Part shown: in pieces, positions 43,104 to 51,355 of the stretch
Layout: every line of letters starts with the position of its first letter
How positions within the stretch are numbered: position 1 is the stretch's first letter
Source: JBCBKL01 sp038521825
Lineage (GTDB): Bacteria > Pseudomonadota > Alphaproteobacteria > Rhodobacterales > Rhodobacteraceae
Direction: 5' to 3'
DNA: 64,000 nucleotides
Assembly: GCA_038521825.1 (NCBI GenBank)
Contig: JBCBKL010000002.1
Location: 124,001-188,000, forward strand
Program-made: the position numbers and the translations under genes
The notes under the pieces: generated by a model
Database searches by the model: none
Seen by the model: the letters and a program-made list of their open reading frames with translations, nothing else
What the model was told of the DNA's origin: nothing

Positions 43104-43154
43104 CTCAACTAAAGTGTTGACTAAATATTCGAGATAGTCAATACTTTAGTTGAG
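43104..43154. promoter_or_regulatory. paired ArsR-type operator in the DUF899/arsR divergent promoter
   Basis: Two 20-bp arms are inverted repeats of each other with one mismatch, separated by 11 bp. Each arm contains its own dyad: TCAACTAAAGTGTTGA (43105-43120) and TCAATACTTTAGTTGA (43138-43153). The TCAAC-N6-GTTGA form is what a winged-helix ArsR dimer would bind. The position, 14 bp before the regulator start and 39 bp before the DUF899 start, suits repression of both. Confidence 0.75.
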
Positions 43155-43167
43155 TAATGAGGTGACA

Positions 43168-43491
43168 ATGTCCGATCTGAACAGCATCTTTTCTGCCCTC
43201 GGTGACGATACCCGGCGGGCCATTTTGGCTCGGCTGATGGAGGGTGAGGCGCCTTTATCCCGGCTGGCCGAGCCTTTTGACATGTCACAGACGGCCGTAA
43301 CTCGACACGTCCGCGTGTTGGAGGCGGCAGGCCTGGTCCAGGTCGAAAAACGGGGACGGGTACGGCACTGTTCGCTAACACCGGAGCCCTTTGCCAATGC
43401 GGCCTCATGGCTTGAAGATTATCGACCCTTCTGGGAAGCCAGGATGGAGAATCTTGCACGCTATCTGAAGGCGGAAGGAGACAAAGAGTGA
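43168..43491 (+). CDS. ArsR family transcriptional repressor
   Basis: This 107-residue winged-helix protein has the start FSALGDDTRRAILARLMEG and the recognition helix MSQTAVTRHVRVLEAAGLV. No metal-binding CxC motif is seen, so it is the non-metal subtype that often pairs with SRPBCC genes. The ATG at 43168 follows GAGGTG. Its TGA overlaps the SRPBCC start by one base. A strong dyad operator precedes it. Confidence 0.9.
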   Translation: MSDLNSIFSALGDDTRRAILARLMEGEAPLSRLAEPFDMSQTAVTRHVRVLEAAGLVQVEKRGRVRHCSLTPEPFANAASWLEDYRPFWEARMENLARYLKAEGDKE

Positions 43492-43964
43492 TGGAGGTGC
43501 TTGTATCTGCGCCGGGTGAAACGCCCGTCATAGTTGAAGCGATATTGCCTGCCAGTCCCGACCGGCTCTTTCGGGCATGGACTGACCCGGCTGAGCTGAA
43601 GCAATGGTTTGGCGCGGATCCAAGCTGGATTCAAAAAGTCGAGATCGATTTGCGCGTGGGCGGACACTGGAAAATAGAGATGTTTGGCCCGAACGGATCG
43701 ATCGAATGGCTTGACGGCCATTATACCGTAATTGAACCAGTCAAACGCCTTGCCTTCACATGGCAGCACAACTCGAGAAATCAGGCCGGACAACAGCAAT
43801 CCACGCCACTGTCCGAGGTCAATCTGCAGTTCAGAGTGCACGGCCAGGCGACCCGCCTCATCCTCGAACACCGCGCCATCGCGTCGGAAGGCGGGCGTAT
43901 TGGAGTTCGCGACGGCTGGTCAAAGAGCATGCGGCATCTGGCGGCTTATCTGCGGTCGAGCTAG
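43491..43964 (+). CDS. SRPBCC (AHSA1-like) domain protein
   Basis: This protein of about 157 residues has a START-like hydrophobic-cavity fold, with RAWTDPAELKQWFG near residue 30 and the C-terminal GWSKSMRHLAAYL. The ArsR-SRPBCC pair, translationally coupled here, is common; the SRPBCC partner may bind the regulator's ligand, but functions are largely unknown. A GTG at 43488 is an alternative start. The 3' end overlaps the next convergent gene by 4 bp. Confidence 0.87.
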   Translation: MEVLVSAPGETPVIVEAILPASPDRLFRAWTDPAELKQWFGADPSWIQKVEIDLRVGGHWKIEMFGPNGSIEWLDGHYTVIEPVKRLAFTWQHNSRNQAGQQQSTPLSEVNLQFRVHGQATRLILEHRAIASEGGRIGVRDGWSKSMRHLAAYLRSS

Positions 43965-44545
43965 CGCCGACGCCGGTAAATCCCCATGGTAACGCCTGAC
44001 GGCGAATGGGCCGCCTTTATCAGGTCGAGCTTGCCGACCGGCATGTCTATTTCGAACAGGCGTTTGCCTTCGCCAACGATCACGGGAAAGGTCCAAAGGC
44101 GGAACTCATCGATCAGATCATGAGCCAGAAGGGACTGGATCAAACGCCAGCTTCCGTGGATTTGCAGCAGGGGACCATCTTTCTCTTTCAGGGCCTTTAC
44201 CGCCGTTGGCGCATCGACCCCCAGATGATGTGAGTTTTGCCAGTCCAACCCGTTGCCGCGTGTAGATGCCACATGCTTGGTCGCCGAATTCATCCTCGCG
44301 CCAACCGCATCGTCACTGGGCACGTTTGGCCAGTATCCGGCAAATTGGTCGTAAGTCGTCCGGCCAAAGACCATGTCATAGGGTTCGGACATCGCATGCA
44401 GTTTGACCTGTTCCATCACGCCTTCGTAGTAGGGCGCGGCCCAACCGCCTGTTTCAAATCCCCCGGTACGATCTTCGTCCGGTGACATTGGCGCCTGCAT
44501 CACGCCATCGAGCGTTTGAAAAGTTAATACAGCGAGTTTTCTCAT
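43961..44545 (-). CDS. dihydrofolate reductase family protein (RibD C-terminal type)
   Basis: This 194-residue protein has RibD_C/YwjB-type features: the start LAVLTFQTLDGVMQAP, the nucleotide-binding DMVFGRTTYDQF, and the later LLQIHGSWRLIQSLLAHDLIDEFRLW segment. It is expected to be an NADPH-dependent reductase of unknown substrate. It lies next to the ArsR/SRPBCC unit in convergent orientation, an association often seen for these families. Confidence 0.87.
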   Translation of the reverse strand: MRKLAVLTFQTLDGVMQAPMSPDEDRTGGFETGGWAAPYYEGVMEQVKLHAMSEPYDMVFGRTTYDQFAGYWPNVPSDDAVGARMNSATKHVASTRGNGLDWQNSHHLGVDAPTAVKALKEKDGPLLQIHGSWRLIQSLLAHDLIDEFRLWTFPVIVGEGKRLFEIDMPVGKLDLIKAAHSPSGVTMGIYRRRR

Positions 44546-44739
44546 GCCTTGATATGTGTGCCCATCTCACGTGGCGGCTTGTGAATTGTTTGAAAAAGTC
44601 TGTTTCGGTCCGAGCTAAAGTTCAGAAAATAGGTATCGGATCGAACGCAATTCCCCGGTAATTCGCAATGCATTCGTCTTCCCCCATTGGCGGCGCTAAA
44701 ACGCTCGTCGGTAGGGACGTTAACGAATTTCCCGTTATT

Positions 44740-45840
44740 CTAGAAGCAGATATCTACCGATCGGCCTTCTGCCGCCGATTGCTGAGCGGCCATCCCCATC
44801 ATCACCGCGCGCCACCCATCCATAAGCGAAACGTCGGGTTGCGATTTCTGGCCGCGAACAAGGTCGAGGAAGCGCTGATGTTGATAGAACGTCGATCCGT
44901 TGTGATCCCCGGCTTCTAGCAAAGACGCATCGACGGGGATTTCGATTTCCACCGGACCCTTGGGATGCCGCGGGCTCTCGATGACTTTCGAGATTGGCGC
45001 AGGGCCAAGATCGCTGGGCCAGAACCGTCCCGGCCCCGGTACGAAGGCTTCGATCTTGCCGCCTGGACCGACGGCGGACAGCTCTTCCTGATACCGCGAT
45101 CCTTCGGCGAACATGCACAGTTCAAGCATCGCCCGACTGCCGTTCGCAAAATCCAGAATGACATAGCCGTTGTCGATGATATCCGGCGTTTCACCGTCGT
45201 AGGATTCGTCGAGGTGATTGACCGATTGCGCGGCAGAGGCCATCACGCGGACGGGTTCGGACGCCAAGGTCAGCCGCATAAGATCGAAGAAATGGCAGCA
45301 CTTCTCGACGAATGTGCCGCCAGTATATCTATTGAAGCGGTTCCAGTCTCCGACCTTGGGCAGGAACGGAAAACGGTGTTCGCGGATGGTCAGCATCTGA
45401 ACGCCGCCGGTCGCAGTCGCGGCGCGTTCGAGGAACGCTGCAATGGGCGGCATGTATCGGTATTCCATCGCGACCCATACTGGCGCTCGGTAACTGTCGC
45501 GGAACGCCTTCAGCTTTGCTGCGTCGGATGGGTCGGTGAATAGGGGCTTTTCCACGAGGATGGGCAGCGCGCGCTTTGCGGCAATTTCTTCCATTTGGTC
45601 GACGTGGCAGAAATTTGGGCTCGCGATGATCAAGGCGTCGATATCGCTTTGGCCAACCAGATCATCCAACGATGCGGAGCGGCGCGCGCTTGCGGTCAGT
45701 GCAAATCCCGCGCGCGCCATCGCATCGTCCGGTTCGTAGATGGCCGTCACTTCGGCTCCGTCCAAAAGCGCGACGTTTCGGATGTGCTCTTGACCCATCA
45801 TTCCGCAGCCAATCAGGCCATACCGAACCGTATCTACCAT
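44740..45840 (-). CDS. Gfo/Idh/MocA family oxidoreductase
   Basis: This 366-residue NAD(P)-dependent dehydrogenase has a Rossmann motif GLIGCGMMG at 8-16 and the family's EKP catalytic motif at 97-99 (VEKPLF). The substrate-binding half holds GGTFVEKCCHFFDL and NGYVILDFANG. The family mostly acts on sugars or cyclitols. It is transcribed after the GntR gene (9 bp apart) and diverges from the monooxygenase-TRAP operon. It could process a sugar or deoxysugar product of that operon. Confidence 0.88.
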   Translation of the reverse strand: MVDTVRYGLIGCGMMGQEHIRNVALLDGAEVTAIYEPDDAMARAGFALTASARRSASLDDLVGQSDIDALIIASPNFCHVDQMEEIAAKRALPILVEKPLFTDPSDAAKLKAFRDSYRAPVWVAMEYRYMPPIAAFLERAATATGGVQMLTIREHRFPFLPKVGDWNRFNRYTGGTFVEKCCHFFDLMRLTLASEPVRVMASAAQSVNHLDESYDGETPDIIDNGYVILDFANGSRAMLELCMFAEGSRYQEELSAVGPGGKIEAFVPGPGRFWPSDLGPAPISKVIESPRHPKGPVEIEIPVDASLLEAGDHNGSTFYQHQRFLDLVRGQKSQPDVSLMDGWRAVMMGMAAQQSAAEGRSVDICF

Positions 45841-45849
45841 CGACGTTCC

Positions 45850-46581
45850 CTATCTGAGACGCTGCACATACACCGCCCTGTCCGTGTCAAACCATGTCCG
45901 TGAAAACTCAACCGGCTCAGGCAAATCCGACCAGCTGAATCGCTCGACATATCCCGTGACGGAACCGACCGGTTTTGTAAATGCGTCGGGCGACCACTCG
46001 GGGACTTTGGCGAGGCTCACGCGATCTTCGGCGCGCCGGATCCAAAACCCTAATTGCGATTGGTAGAAATGATAAAGAGAATCAGACAGCGCAGCGGCGG
46101 TGACTTCTCCCGCCGCGCGGTCCAGCCAGATTTCTTCCAGAGCGACAATTGTATCATTCAGATAACGTAGTCGACGGATGCGGGAAGCATGGCTCGATTG
46201 CCCGAATTCCGGCAAATCACCGGGCTTTCGCAGCGTTTCGACGGACAGGATCGTGGCGCGGGGCAGGCCACCACCGCCCAGCAATTCCAGACGGAACATT
46301 GCATAGACACCCTGCCCATCATTGCCTGTTCGGACATAGTTGCCGGAACCATGGACACGGTCCAAAAGCCCTTTGGTTTCGAGCTCTGCGAGGGCTTTGC
46401 GCAGCGTTCCGATCGACACCCCAAGCTGCTTCGACATCTCGCGCTCTGGCGGCAGGCGTTCGCCGTCGATCAAGCGGCCCGCACCAATATCGCGGATCAA
46501 AAGCTCAGCCACCTGCACATAGACAGGCAGGGCATTCGGGCCTTGAAAACTGGACTTCACGCGATGTTCCGATCCGGGCAT
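45850..46581 (-). CDS. GntR family regulator, HutC/UTRA subfamily
   Basis: This 243-residue regulator has an N-terminal GntR winged helix (RLPPEREMSKQLGVSIGTLRK, then LLDRVHGSGNYV) and a C-terminal UTRA effector domain (LEEIWLDR and the FYQSQLGFWIRRAEDRVS region). UTRA domains sense sugars or amino-acid-like metabolites. It lies 78 bp from the divergent monooxygenase operon and is the obvious regulator of both directions. Confidence 0.88.
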   Translation of the reverse strand: MPGSEHRVKSSFQGPNALPVYVQVAELLIRDIGAGRLIDGERLPPEREMSKQLGVSIGTLRKALAELETKGLLDRVHGSGNYVRTGNDGQGVYAMFRLELLGGGGLPRATILSVETLRKPGDLPEFGQSSHASRIRRLRYLNDTIVALEEIWLDRAAGEVTAAALSDSLYHFYQSQLGFWIRRAEDRVSLAKVPEWSPDAFTKPVGSVTGYVERFSWSDLPEPVEFSRTWFDTDRAVYVQRLR

Positions 46582-46659
46582 GCAGCAAATTGATACATTA
46601 TTGATTTACATCATGGCGGATGCTACGCAAGACGAAATTGCGCAGCAGAAAGGCAGCCC

Positions 46660-47814
46660 ATGACCATCGTCCCAATCACCTCGCCTGATCTCGATGCGGC
46701 CGAGGTGTCGTGGTTTTCGGCGCTGTGCTCGGACGATTACCAGTTTCTTGGCGTGCCGGATGGTGATCTGCGGTCGTCCTGGGCGCATTGCTCGGACATT
46801 GTGAAAGAGGCTGAGGCGCAGGGCTTTCGCAACATTCTTTGCCCGTCGTCCTATCAGGTCGGTCAGGACACGCTGTCATTCGTGGCGGGGTGCGCACCCA
46901 TTACCTCAAAGATCAATCTGCTGGCCGCCGTCCGCTGTGGCGAAATGCAGCCCATCATGCTGGCCCGCACCATCGCGACGCTCGACCACATGCTGGAAGG
47001 CCGCCTGACAGTGAACATCATCAGTTCGGATTTCCCAGGCGAAAAGGCCGACAGCAACTATCGCTATCAGCGCTCGCGCGAGGTCGTCGATATCCTGAAA
47101 CAGGCCTGGACGCGGGACGAGATAAATTATGATGGCGAAGTCTATAACTTTACCGGCCTAACGACGGATCCCGCGAAACCCTACCAGACTGGCGGGCCAC
47201 TTTTGTATTTTGGTGGCTACTCTCCTGCGGCGCTCGAACTCTGTGGCGAACATTGTGACGTCTATTTGATGTGGCCCGAGCCAAAAGAGGCAATCGAGGG
47301 CCGGATGAAGGCAGTGAATGAGGTTGCGGCGCGGTATAATCGGACGCTTGATTACGGCCTGCGGGTTCATATGATCGTGCGCGATACCGAAGCCGAAGCG
47401 CAGGACTATGCCGACTACATCGTTTCAAAACTCGATGACGAATATGGCCGCCTGATCCGCGAACGGGCGCTCGACTCTACATCGCTTGGGGTCAGCCATC
47501 AGGCTCGTGCCCGCGAATTGGCTGATGAATTCGGTTATGTCGAACCTGGACTCTGGACCGGCGTTGGCCGCGCGCGGTCGGGTTGCGGTGCGGCGCTGGT
47601 CGGGTCAACGGATCAGGTCATGACCAAGATCGAAGAATATCAAAAGATGGGCATTCGTGCCTTCATCTTCTCGGGCTATCCGCATATCGACGAGGCCCGC
47701 CATTTCGGCAGCCGCGTCTTGCCGAACCTGAAAACCTGCTCGCTGCCACACGCCTATGGCCGTATCCCGGTGGGCACCCCGGAAACGCCACTTGGCGTAG
47801 GAGTTCGCCGCTGA
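46660..47814 (+). CDS. SsuD-like FMNH2-dependent (LLM class) monooxygenase
   Basis: This 384-residue TIM-barrel flavin monooxygenase aligns by eye with alkanesulfonate monooxygenase SsuD. The sulfonate/flavin-site Arg225 and His227 (LRVHMIVRDTE), the LWTGVGRARSGCG loop with Arg304/Arg306 and Tyr340 in SGYPHIDEA are kept. The Cys54 position of SsuD appears to be Val67. The enzyme would use reduced flavin and O2 to split a C-S bond, releasing sulfite and an aldehyde. It is followed directly by an aldo/keto reductase and a flavin reductase, the combination seen in sulfoquinovose monooxygenase (Smo) clusters. The substrate is inferred only. Confidence 0.87.
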   Translation: MTIVPITSPDLDAAEVSWFSALCSDDYQFLGVPDGDLRSSWAHCSDIVKEAEAQGFRNILCPSSYQVGQDTLSFVAGCAPITSKINLLAAVRCGEMQPIMLARTIATLDHMLEGRLTVNIISSDFPGEKADSNYRYQRSREVVDILKQAWTRDEINYDGEVYNFTGLTTDPAKPYQTGGPLLYFGGYSPAALELCGEHCDVYLMWPEPKEAIEGRMKAVNEVAARYNRTLDYGLRVHMIVRDTEAEAQDYADYIVSKLDDEYGRLIRERALDSTSLGVSHQARARELADEFGYVEPGLWTGVGRARSGCGAALVGSTDQVMTKIEEYQKMGIRAFIFSGYPHIDEARHFGSRVLPNLKTCSLPHAYGRIPVGTPETPLGVGVRR

Positions 47815-48704
47815 TGGATCGCATAACGCTTTCCCCGTCCCTTGAAATGAGCCGCATCGTTTACGGCATGTGGCGGCTGGCTGATGACGACGACACCACC
47901 GCGGTCAACGTCGAGCGGAAGATTAACCTATGTCTCGATCAGGGCATCACGACATTCGATCAGGCGGACATCTATGGCGGCTACACTGCCGAGGCGGTGA
48001 TGGGGCAGGCGATGAAGGCTAACCCCTCCCTGCGAAACCGTATGGAGATCGTGACCAAGTGCGATATCGTGGCCCCGGTGGGTCGCTATGCCGATGCGCC
48101 CTGCAAGTACTACGATACATCACGCGTCCACATTGAGAAATCGGTGGACCTGTCCCTGCAGGAAATGGCGATTGATCATATCGACCTGCTGCTGATCCAC
48201 CGCCCGGATCCGATGATGGACCACCATGAAACGGGGGCTGCGCTGGACGACATCGTCGCATCCGGCAAGGTCGGTAATATCGGCGTCTCGAACTTCCGCC
48301 CATGGGATTGGGAATTGCTGCAATCGGCAATGAAAACACCGCTGGTGACAAACCAGATTGAAATCAGCATGGCCGAGATCAACCCGTTTACGAACGGGGA
48401 CATCGCTTTCCACCAACGGCAGGGCCATGCGATGATGGCGTGGTCACCGCTTGGGGGCGGGTCGTTGATGAGCGGTGACGGTGCAGCGGCCAAGGTAATG
48501 GACGAGATGGCGCAGCGGGCAGGGGTCGACCGGGCCGCGGTGGCCGTGGCGTTTCTGCTGGCTCACCCTGCCAAGATCGTCCCCGTCATGGGCACCAACA
48601 ACCTTGACCGGATCGGCAAGATCTCCGACGCGCTCAGGGTCGAGCTGAGCCGCCCAGACTGGTACCGTCTTTACGAAGCCGCGTTGGGTCAGGAGGTTCC
48701 CTAA
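47814..48704 (+). CDS. aldo/keto reductase (YdhF-like; possible SmoB counterpart)
   Basis: This 296-residue TIM-barrel NADPH reductase shows the catalytic tetrad as Asp52 and Tyr57 region (FDQADIYGGY), Lys82 (VTKC) and His129 (LLIHRP). Cofactor-binding motifs are GNIGVSNF, WSPLGGG and PVMGTNN. The ATG at 47814 overlaps the monooxygenase stop by one base, with AGGAG 10 nt upstream. In the known sulfo-SMO pathway an aldo/keto reductase converts the 6-oxo sugar from desulfonation to glucose; this protein could do the same for the product of the neighbouring monooxygenase. Confidence 0.87.
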   Translation: MDRITLSPSLEMSRIVYGMWRLADDDDTTAVNVERKINLCLDQGITTFDQADIYGGYTAEAVMGQAMKANPSLRNRMEIVTKCDIVAPVGRYADAPCKYYDTSRVHIEKSVDLSLQEMAIDHIDLLLIHRPDPMMDHHETGAALDDIVASGKVGNIGVSNFRPWDWELLQSAMKTPLVTNQIEISMAEINPFTNGDIAFHQRQGHAMMAWSPLGGGSLMSGDGAAAKVMDEMAQRAGVDRAAVAVAFLLAHPAKIVPVMGTNNLDRIGKISDALRVELSRPDWYRLYEAALGQEVP

Positions 48705-49219
48705 TGAACGCCTTTGCGCCCGCCATGCCGATATCGTTTCAACCCGACACCGAAAACACCCGCCTTTTACGGGATGCCTTCGGGCGCTTTGCGACCGGGG
48801 TGACCATCGTGACAACGGGTTCGGATGATGGGCCGGTGGGGATCACCGCGAACAGTTTCTCGTCGGTTTCGCTCGAACCTCCTCTCGTGCTCTGGGCGCC
48901 CGGAAAAAGTTCTCGCCGGTTCAAGTATTTCGAACGGGCCAAAAACTACGCAATTCACATTCTTGGATCGGATCAGGCTAAGCTGTGCGAAACATTTGCA
49001 AAAAACGCATTTGCACTGAATGATGCCGATAGCGACGTGAATGAATTTGGCGTTCCGCTCATCCGAAATTGCCTGGCGCGTTTCGAGTGCACGCGGGTTG
49101 CCTGTTACGAGGGGGGTGATCACGTGATCGTCCTGGGTCAAGTCAACAGGGCCGAGATGCGGGACGGAGACGCGCTAGGCTTCTTTGCCGGCAAGCTCGG
49201 CCAATTCGCGCAAACATAA
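48704..49219 (+). CDS. flavin reductase family protein (possible SmoA counterpart)
   Basis: This 171-residue FMN-binding split-barrel protein has FGRFATGVTIVTT, the FSSVSLEPPLVLW segment and a GDHVIVLGQV ending. It would supply FMNH2 or FADH2 from NAD(P)H to the LLM monooxygenase two genes upstream. The start overlaps the aldo/keto reductase stop by one base (TAATG). This tight coupling supports a two-component monooxygenase. Confidence 0.9.
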   Translation: MNAFAPAMPISFQPDTENTRLLRDAFGRFATGVTIVTTGSDDGPVGITANSFSSVSLEPPLVLWAPGKSSRRFKYFERAKNYAIHILGSDQAKLCETFAKNAFALNDADSDVNEFGVPLIRNCLARFECTRVACYEGGDHVIVLGQVNRAEMRDGDALGFFAGKLGQFAQT

Positions 49220-49264
49220 GCGCGTCACGCCAGCCTGGACCGCTGGCAAACAGGGAGGATCCGC

Positions 49265-49855
49265 ATGGGCGGATTGCTGGCGGTGCTTGCACCGCTCGGG
49301 GTTCTGAACGCGACCGTGCTGCGTATCTGCCGCGCGGTTGGTGTCGTTGCGATTGCCCTGATGGTGGTGGCGATCCTGATCCAGGTGTTTTATCGCTACG
49401 TGCTGAACAATGCCTTGCCTTGGCCGGATGAGGCCGCGCGGTTCTGTATGCTTTGGATGACGGGCCTGATGGCGCCCACGGCATTCAGGCGAGGGGGCTT
49501 TGTCGCCATCGATTCCGTTCGCTTGTTGCTGCCGCGACCCCTGGGTCAGATACTTGCGCTGTTCCTGTTGGTGATCTCGCTGGCGGTGCTGGTCTTTGCG
49601 ATCATGATCGGATGGGGCGAAGTGACTGGCTTCGGGGGCCGCTTCACAACCGCGTCGCTATACATCCCGACATCGCTCAGCTTTGACGAATTCTTCCGTA
49701 TTCCGCGCAGTTGGATGATGGCCTCGCTTCTGGTCGGAGTCACCCTCCTTGCCGTCGTGAATGTCGAGCTATTGCTGCGCAACATCGTAATCCTGCTGGG
49801 TGGAGAAATGCGCCTCAGGCCAATTGCACAAGCCGAAATGAGCGGGGCCGAGTGA
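49265..49855 (+). CDS. TRAP transporter small permease (DctQ)
   Basis: This 196-residue membrane protein has four transmembrane helices and the DctQ-type segment VFYRYVLNNALPWPDEAARF followed by MLWMTGLMAP. AGGGAGGATCCGC precedes the ATG. The TGA overlaps the DctM start by one base. It forms the small subunit of a sodium-driven TRAP importer. Confidence 0.92.
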   Translation: MGGLLAVLAPLGVLNATVLRICRAVGVVAIALMVVAILIQVFYRYVLNNALPWPDEAARFCMLWMTGLMAPTAFRRGGFVAIDSVRLLLPRPLGQILALFLLVISLAVLVFAIMIGWGEVTGFGGRFTTASLYIPTSLSFDEFFRIPRSWMMASLLVGVTLLAVVNVELLLRNIVILLGGEMRLRPIAQAEMSGAE

Positions 49856-51330
49856 TGCTGATCTGGTTCCTGCCCACGTTCCTCATCTTCCTGCTGATCG
49901 GCCTGCCGGTGTTCTTCGGCCTGCTCGCGGCACCGGGGATCCTGCTCTATCTCAACGGGCAGGAAAAGGACATCACGCTGCTTTATCGAAACGTTTACAA
50001 CGGGATGGACAGCTTTCCCCTTATGGCGATCCCATTCTTCATGCTTGCGGGCGAGTTGATGAACAAGGGCGGCATCACGACCCGGCTGGTGGAGTTCAGT
50101 CAGGCGCTGATGGGCCACCTGCGGGGCGGGCTGGCGCAGGTCAATATCCTGTCCTCTATCCTGTTTGCTGGGCTTTCGGGATCGGCGGTGGCCGATACGT
50201 CGGCGCTTGGGTCGATGCTGATCCCGGCGATGGAGAAAGAGGGCTATTCCCGCCGCTTCGCTGCAGCGATCACGGCCGCAAGCTCGGTGATCGGTCCCAT
50301 TATCCCGCCGTCGGGTATCATGATCATCTACGCCTACGTGATGGGCGAATCCGTGGCGGCGCTGTTTCTGGCGGGGATCGTGCCCGGCATTCTGGTCGGG
50401 TTGGGGCTGATGTTCATGGTCCGCGTGCTGGCAGATCGGTATGACCTTCCGGCAGCGCATCGGGTCGTCCTGACAGGAACCAAGCTAGGCCCGCTGGAGC
50501 TTTGGTTTTCATTCATCCTTGTCCGTCTCAACCTTGGTTGGCTGCTATCGCAATTCGTGCCGCTGGGCGAGGCGCCGACCGCGACAGCCTCCTGGCTCAC
50601 CCTGGTCGGGGGGATCGTCGCGGCGCATGCATTCTTTGTCGGATTGCGCAGGCTGGTCAGCCACGACTTCCGGATGGTCTGCAAGCGGGCGGTGCTGCCG
50701 CTGCAAACGCCCATTCTGATCCTTGGTGGCATCCTCGCCGGTGTCTTTACCCCGACCGAGGCGGCGGCGGTCGCCGTCGCTTATGCGCTGCTGGTGGCGC
50801 TGTTCGTTCTGCGCACAATGCGGCTGGCCGATCTGCCCGACGTACTCAGCCGGGCGGCCCTGACGAGCGCGGTTGTCCTGTTGCTGGTCGGTGCGGCCAT
50901 GGCGTTCAAGACGGTGGTCTCGCTCAGCTATGCACCACAGATCCTTGCCGACCTGATCCTTAGCCTTTCCGACAACCCGCTGATCCTGTTGTTCCTGATC
51001 AACCTGCTGCTCTTCGTGGTGGGCATGTTCCTTGATGCGGGGCCAGCGATCATCATCCTTGGGCCGATCCTCGCCCCGATCTTCACAGACCTTGGCGTCG
51101 ATTCCATCCACTTTGCCATCATCATGAGCGTTAACCTGACCGTTGGCCTTGCCACCCCGCCGATGGGACTGGTGCTGTTCGTGGCATCCGCCGTCTCGCG
51201 CGAGCGGGTGGAGACGATCGCCAAGGCCATCCTGCCATTTCTAGCGGTCGAGATCCTGGTGATCTTCCTGATCACCTACGTGCCCGCGATTTCCATGACG
51301 ATCCCGCGTTTGACGGGTTTTGCAAACTGA
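49855..51330 (+). CDS. TRAP transporter large permease (DctM)
   Basis: This 491-residue multi-pass protein has the motifs GLPVFFGLLAAPG, AGLSGSAVADTSALGS (transport core) and IIPPSGIMIIYAY, plus the second-half GLATPPMGLVLFV. It is longer than the roughly 425-residue norm because of an extra stretch in the middle (about residues 205-285 with two more helices). I set the start at 49855; the open frame upstream lies inside dctQ. It catalyses sodium-coupled substrate uptake delivered by the DctP protein. Confidence 0.92.
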   Translation: MLIWFLPTFLIFLLIGLPVFFGLLAAPGILLYLNGQEKDITLLYRNVYNGMDSFPLMAIPFFMLAGELMNKGGITTRLVEFSQALMGHLRGGLAQVNILSSILFAGLSGSAVADTSALGSMLIPAMEKEGYSRRFAAAITAASSVIGPIIPPSGIMIIYAYVMGESVAALFLAGIVPGILVGLGLMFMVRVLADRYDLPAAHRVVLTGTKLGPLELWFSFILVRLNLGWLLSQFVPLGEAPTATASWLTLVGGIVAAHAFFVGLRRLVSHDFRMVCKRAVLPLQTPILILGGILAGVFTPTEAAAVAVAYALLVALFVLRTMRLADLPDVLSRAALTSAVVLLLVGAAMAFKTVVSLSYAPQILADLILSLSDNPLILLFLINLLLFVVGMFLDAGPAIIILGPILAPIFTDLGVDSIHFAIIMSVNLTVGLATPPMGLVLFVASAVSRERVETIAKAILPFLAVEILVIFLITYVPAISMTIPRLTGFAN

Positions 51331-51355
51331 CAAGTATGTAAACGGAGGACACAGC

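Noticed and set aside
46582..46659. GntR operator in the gap before the monooxygenase operon (TTGATACA and TTGATTTACA repeats)
   Set aside because: The repeats are imperfect and no convincing dyad of the HutC/GntR type could be drawn; an operator is expected here but I cannot place it.
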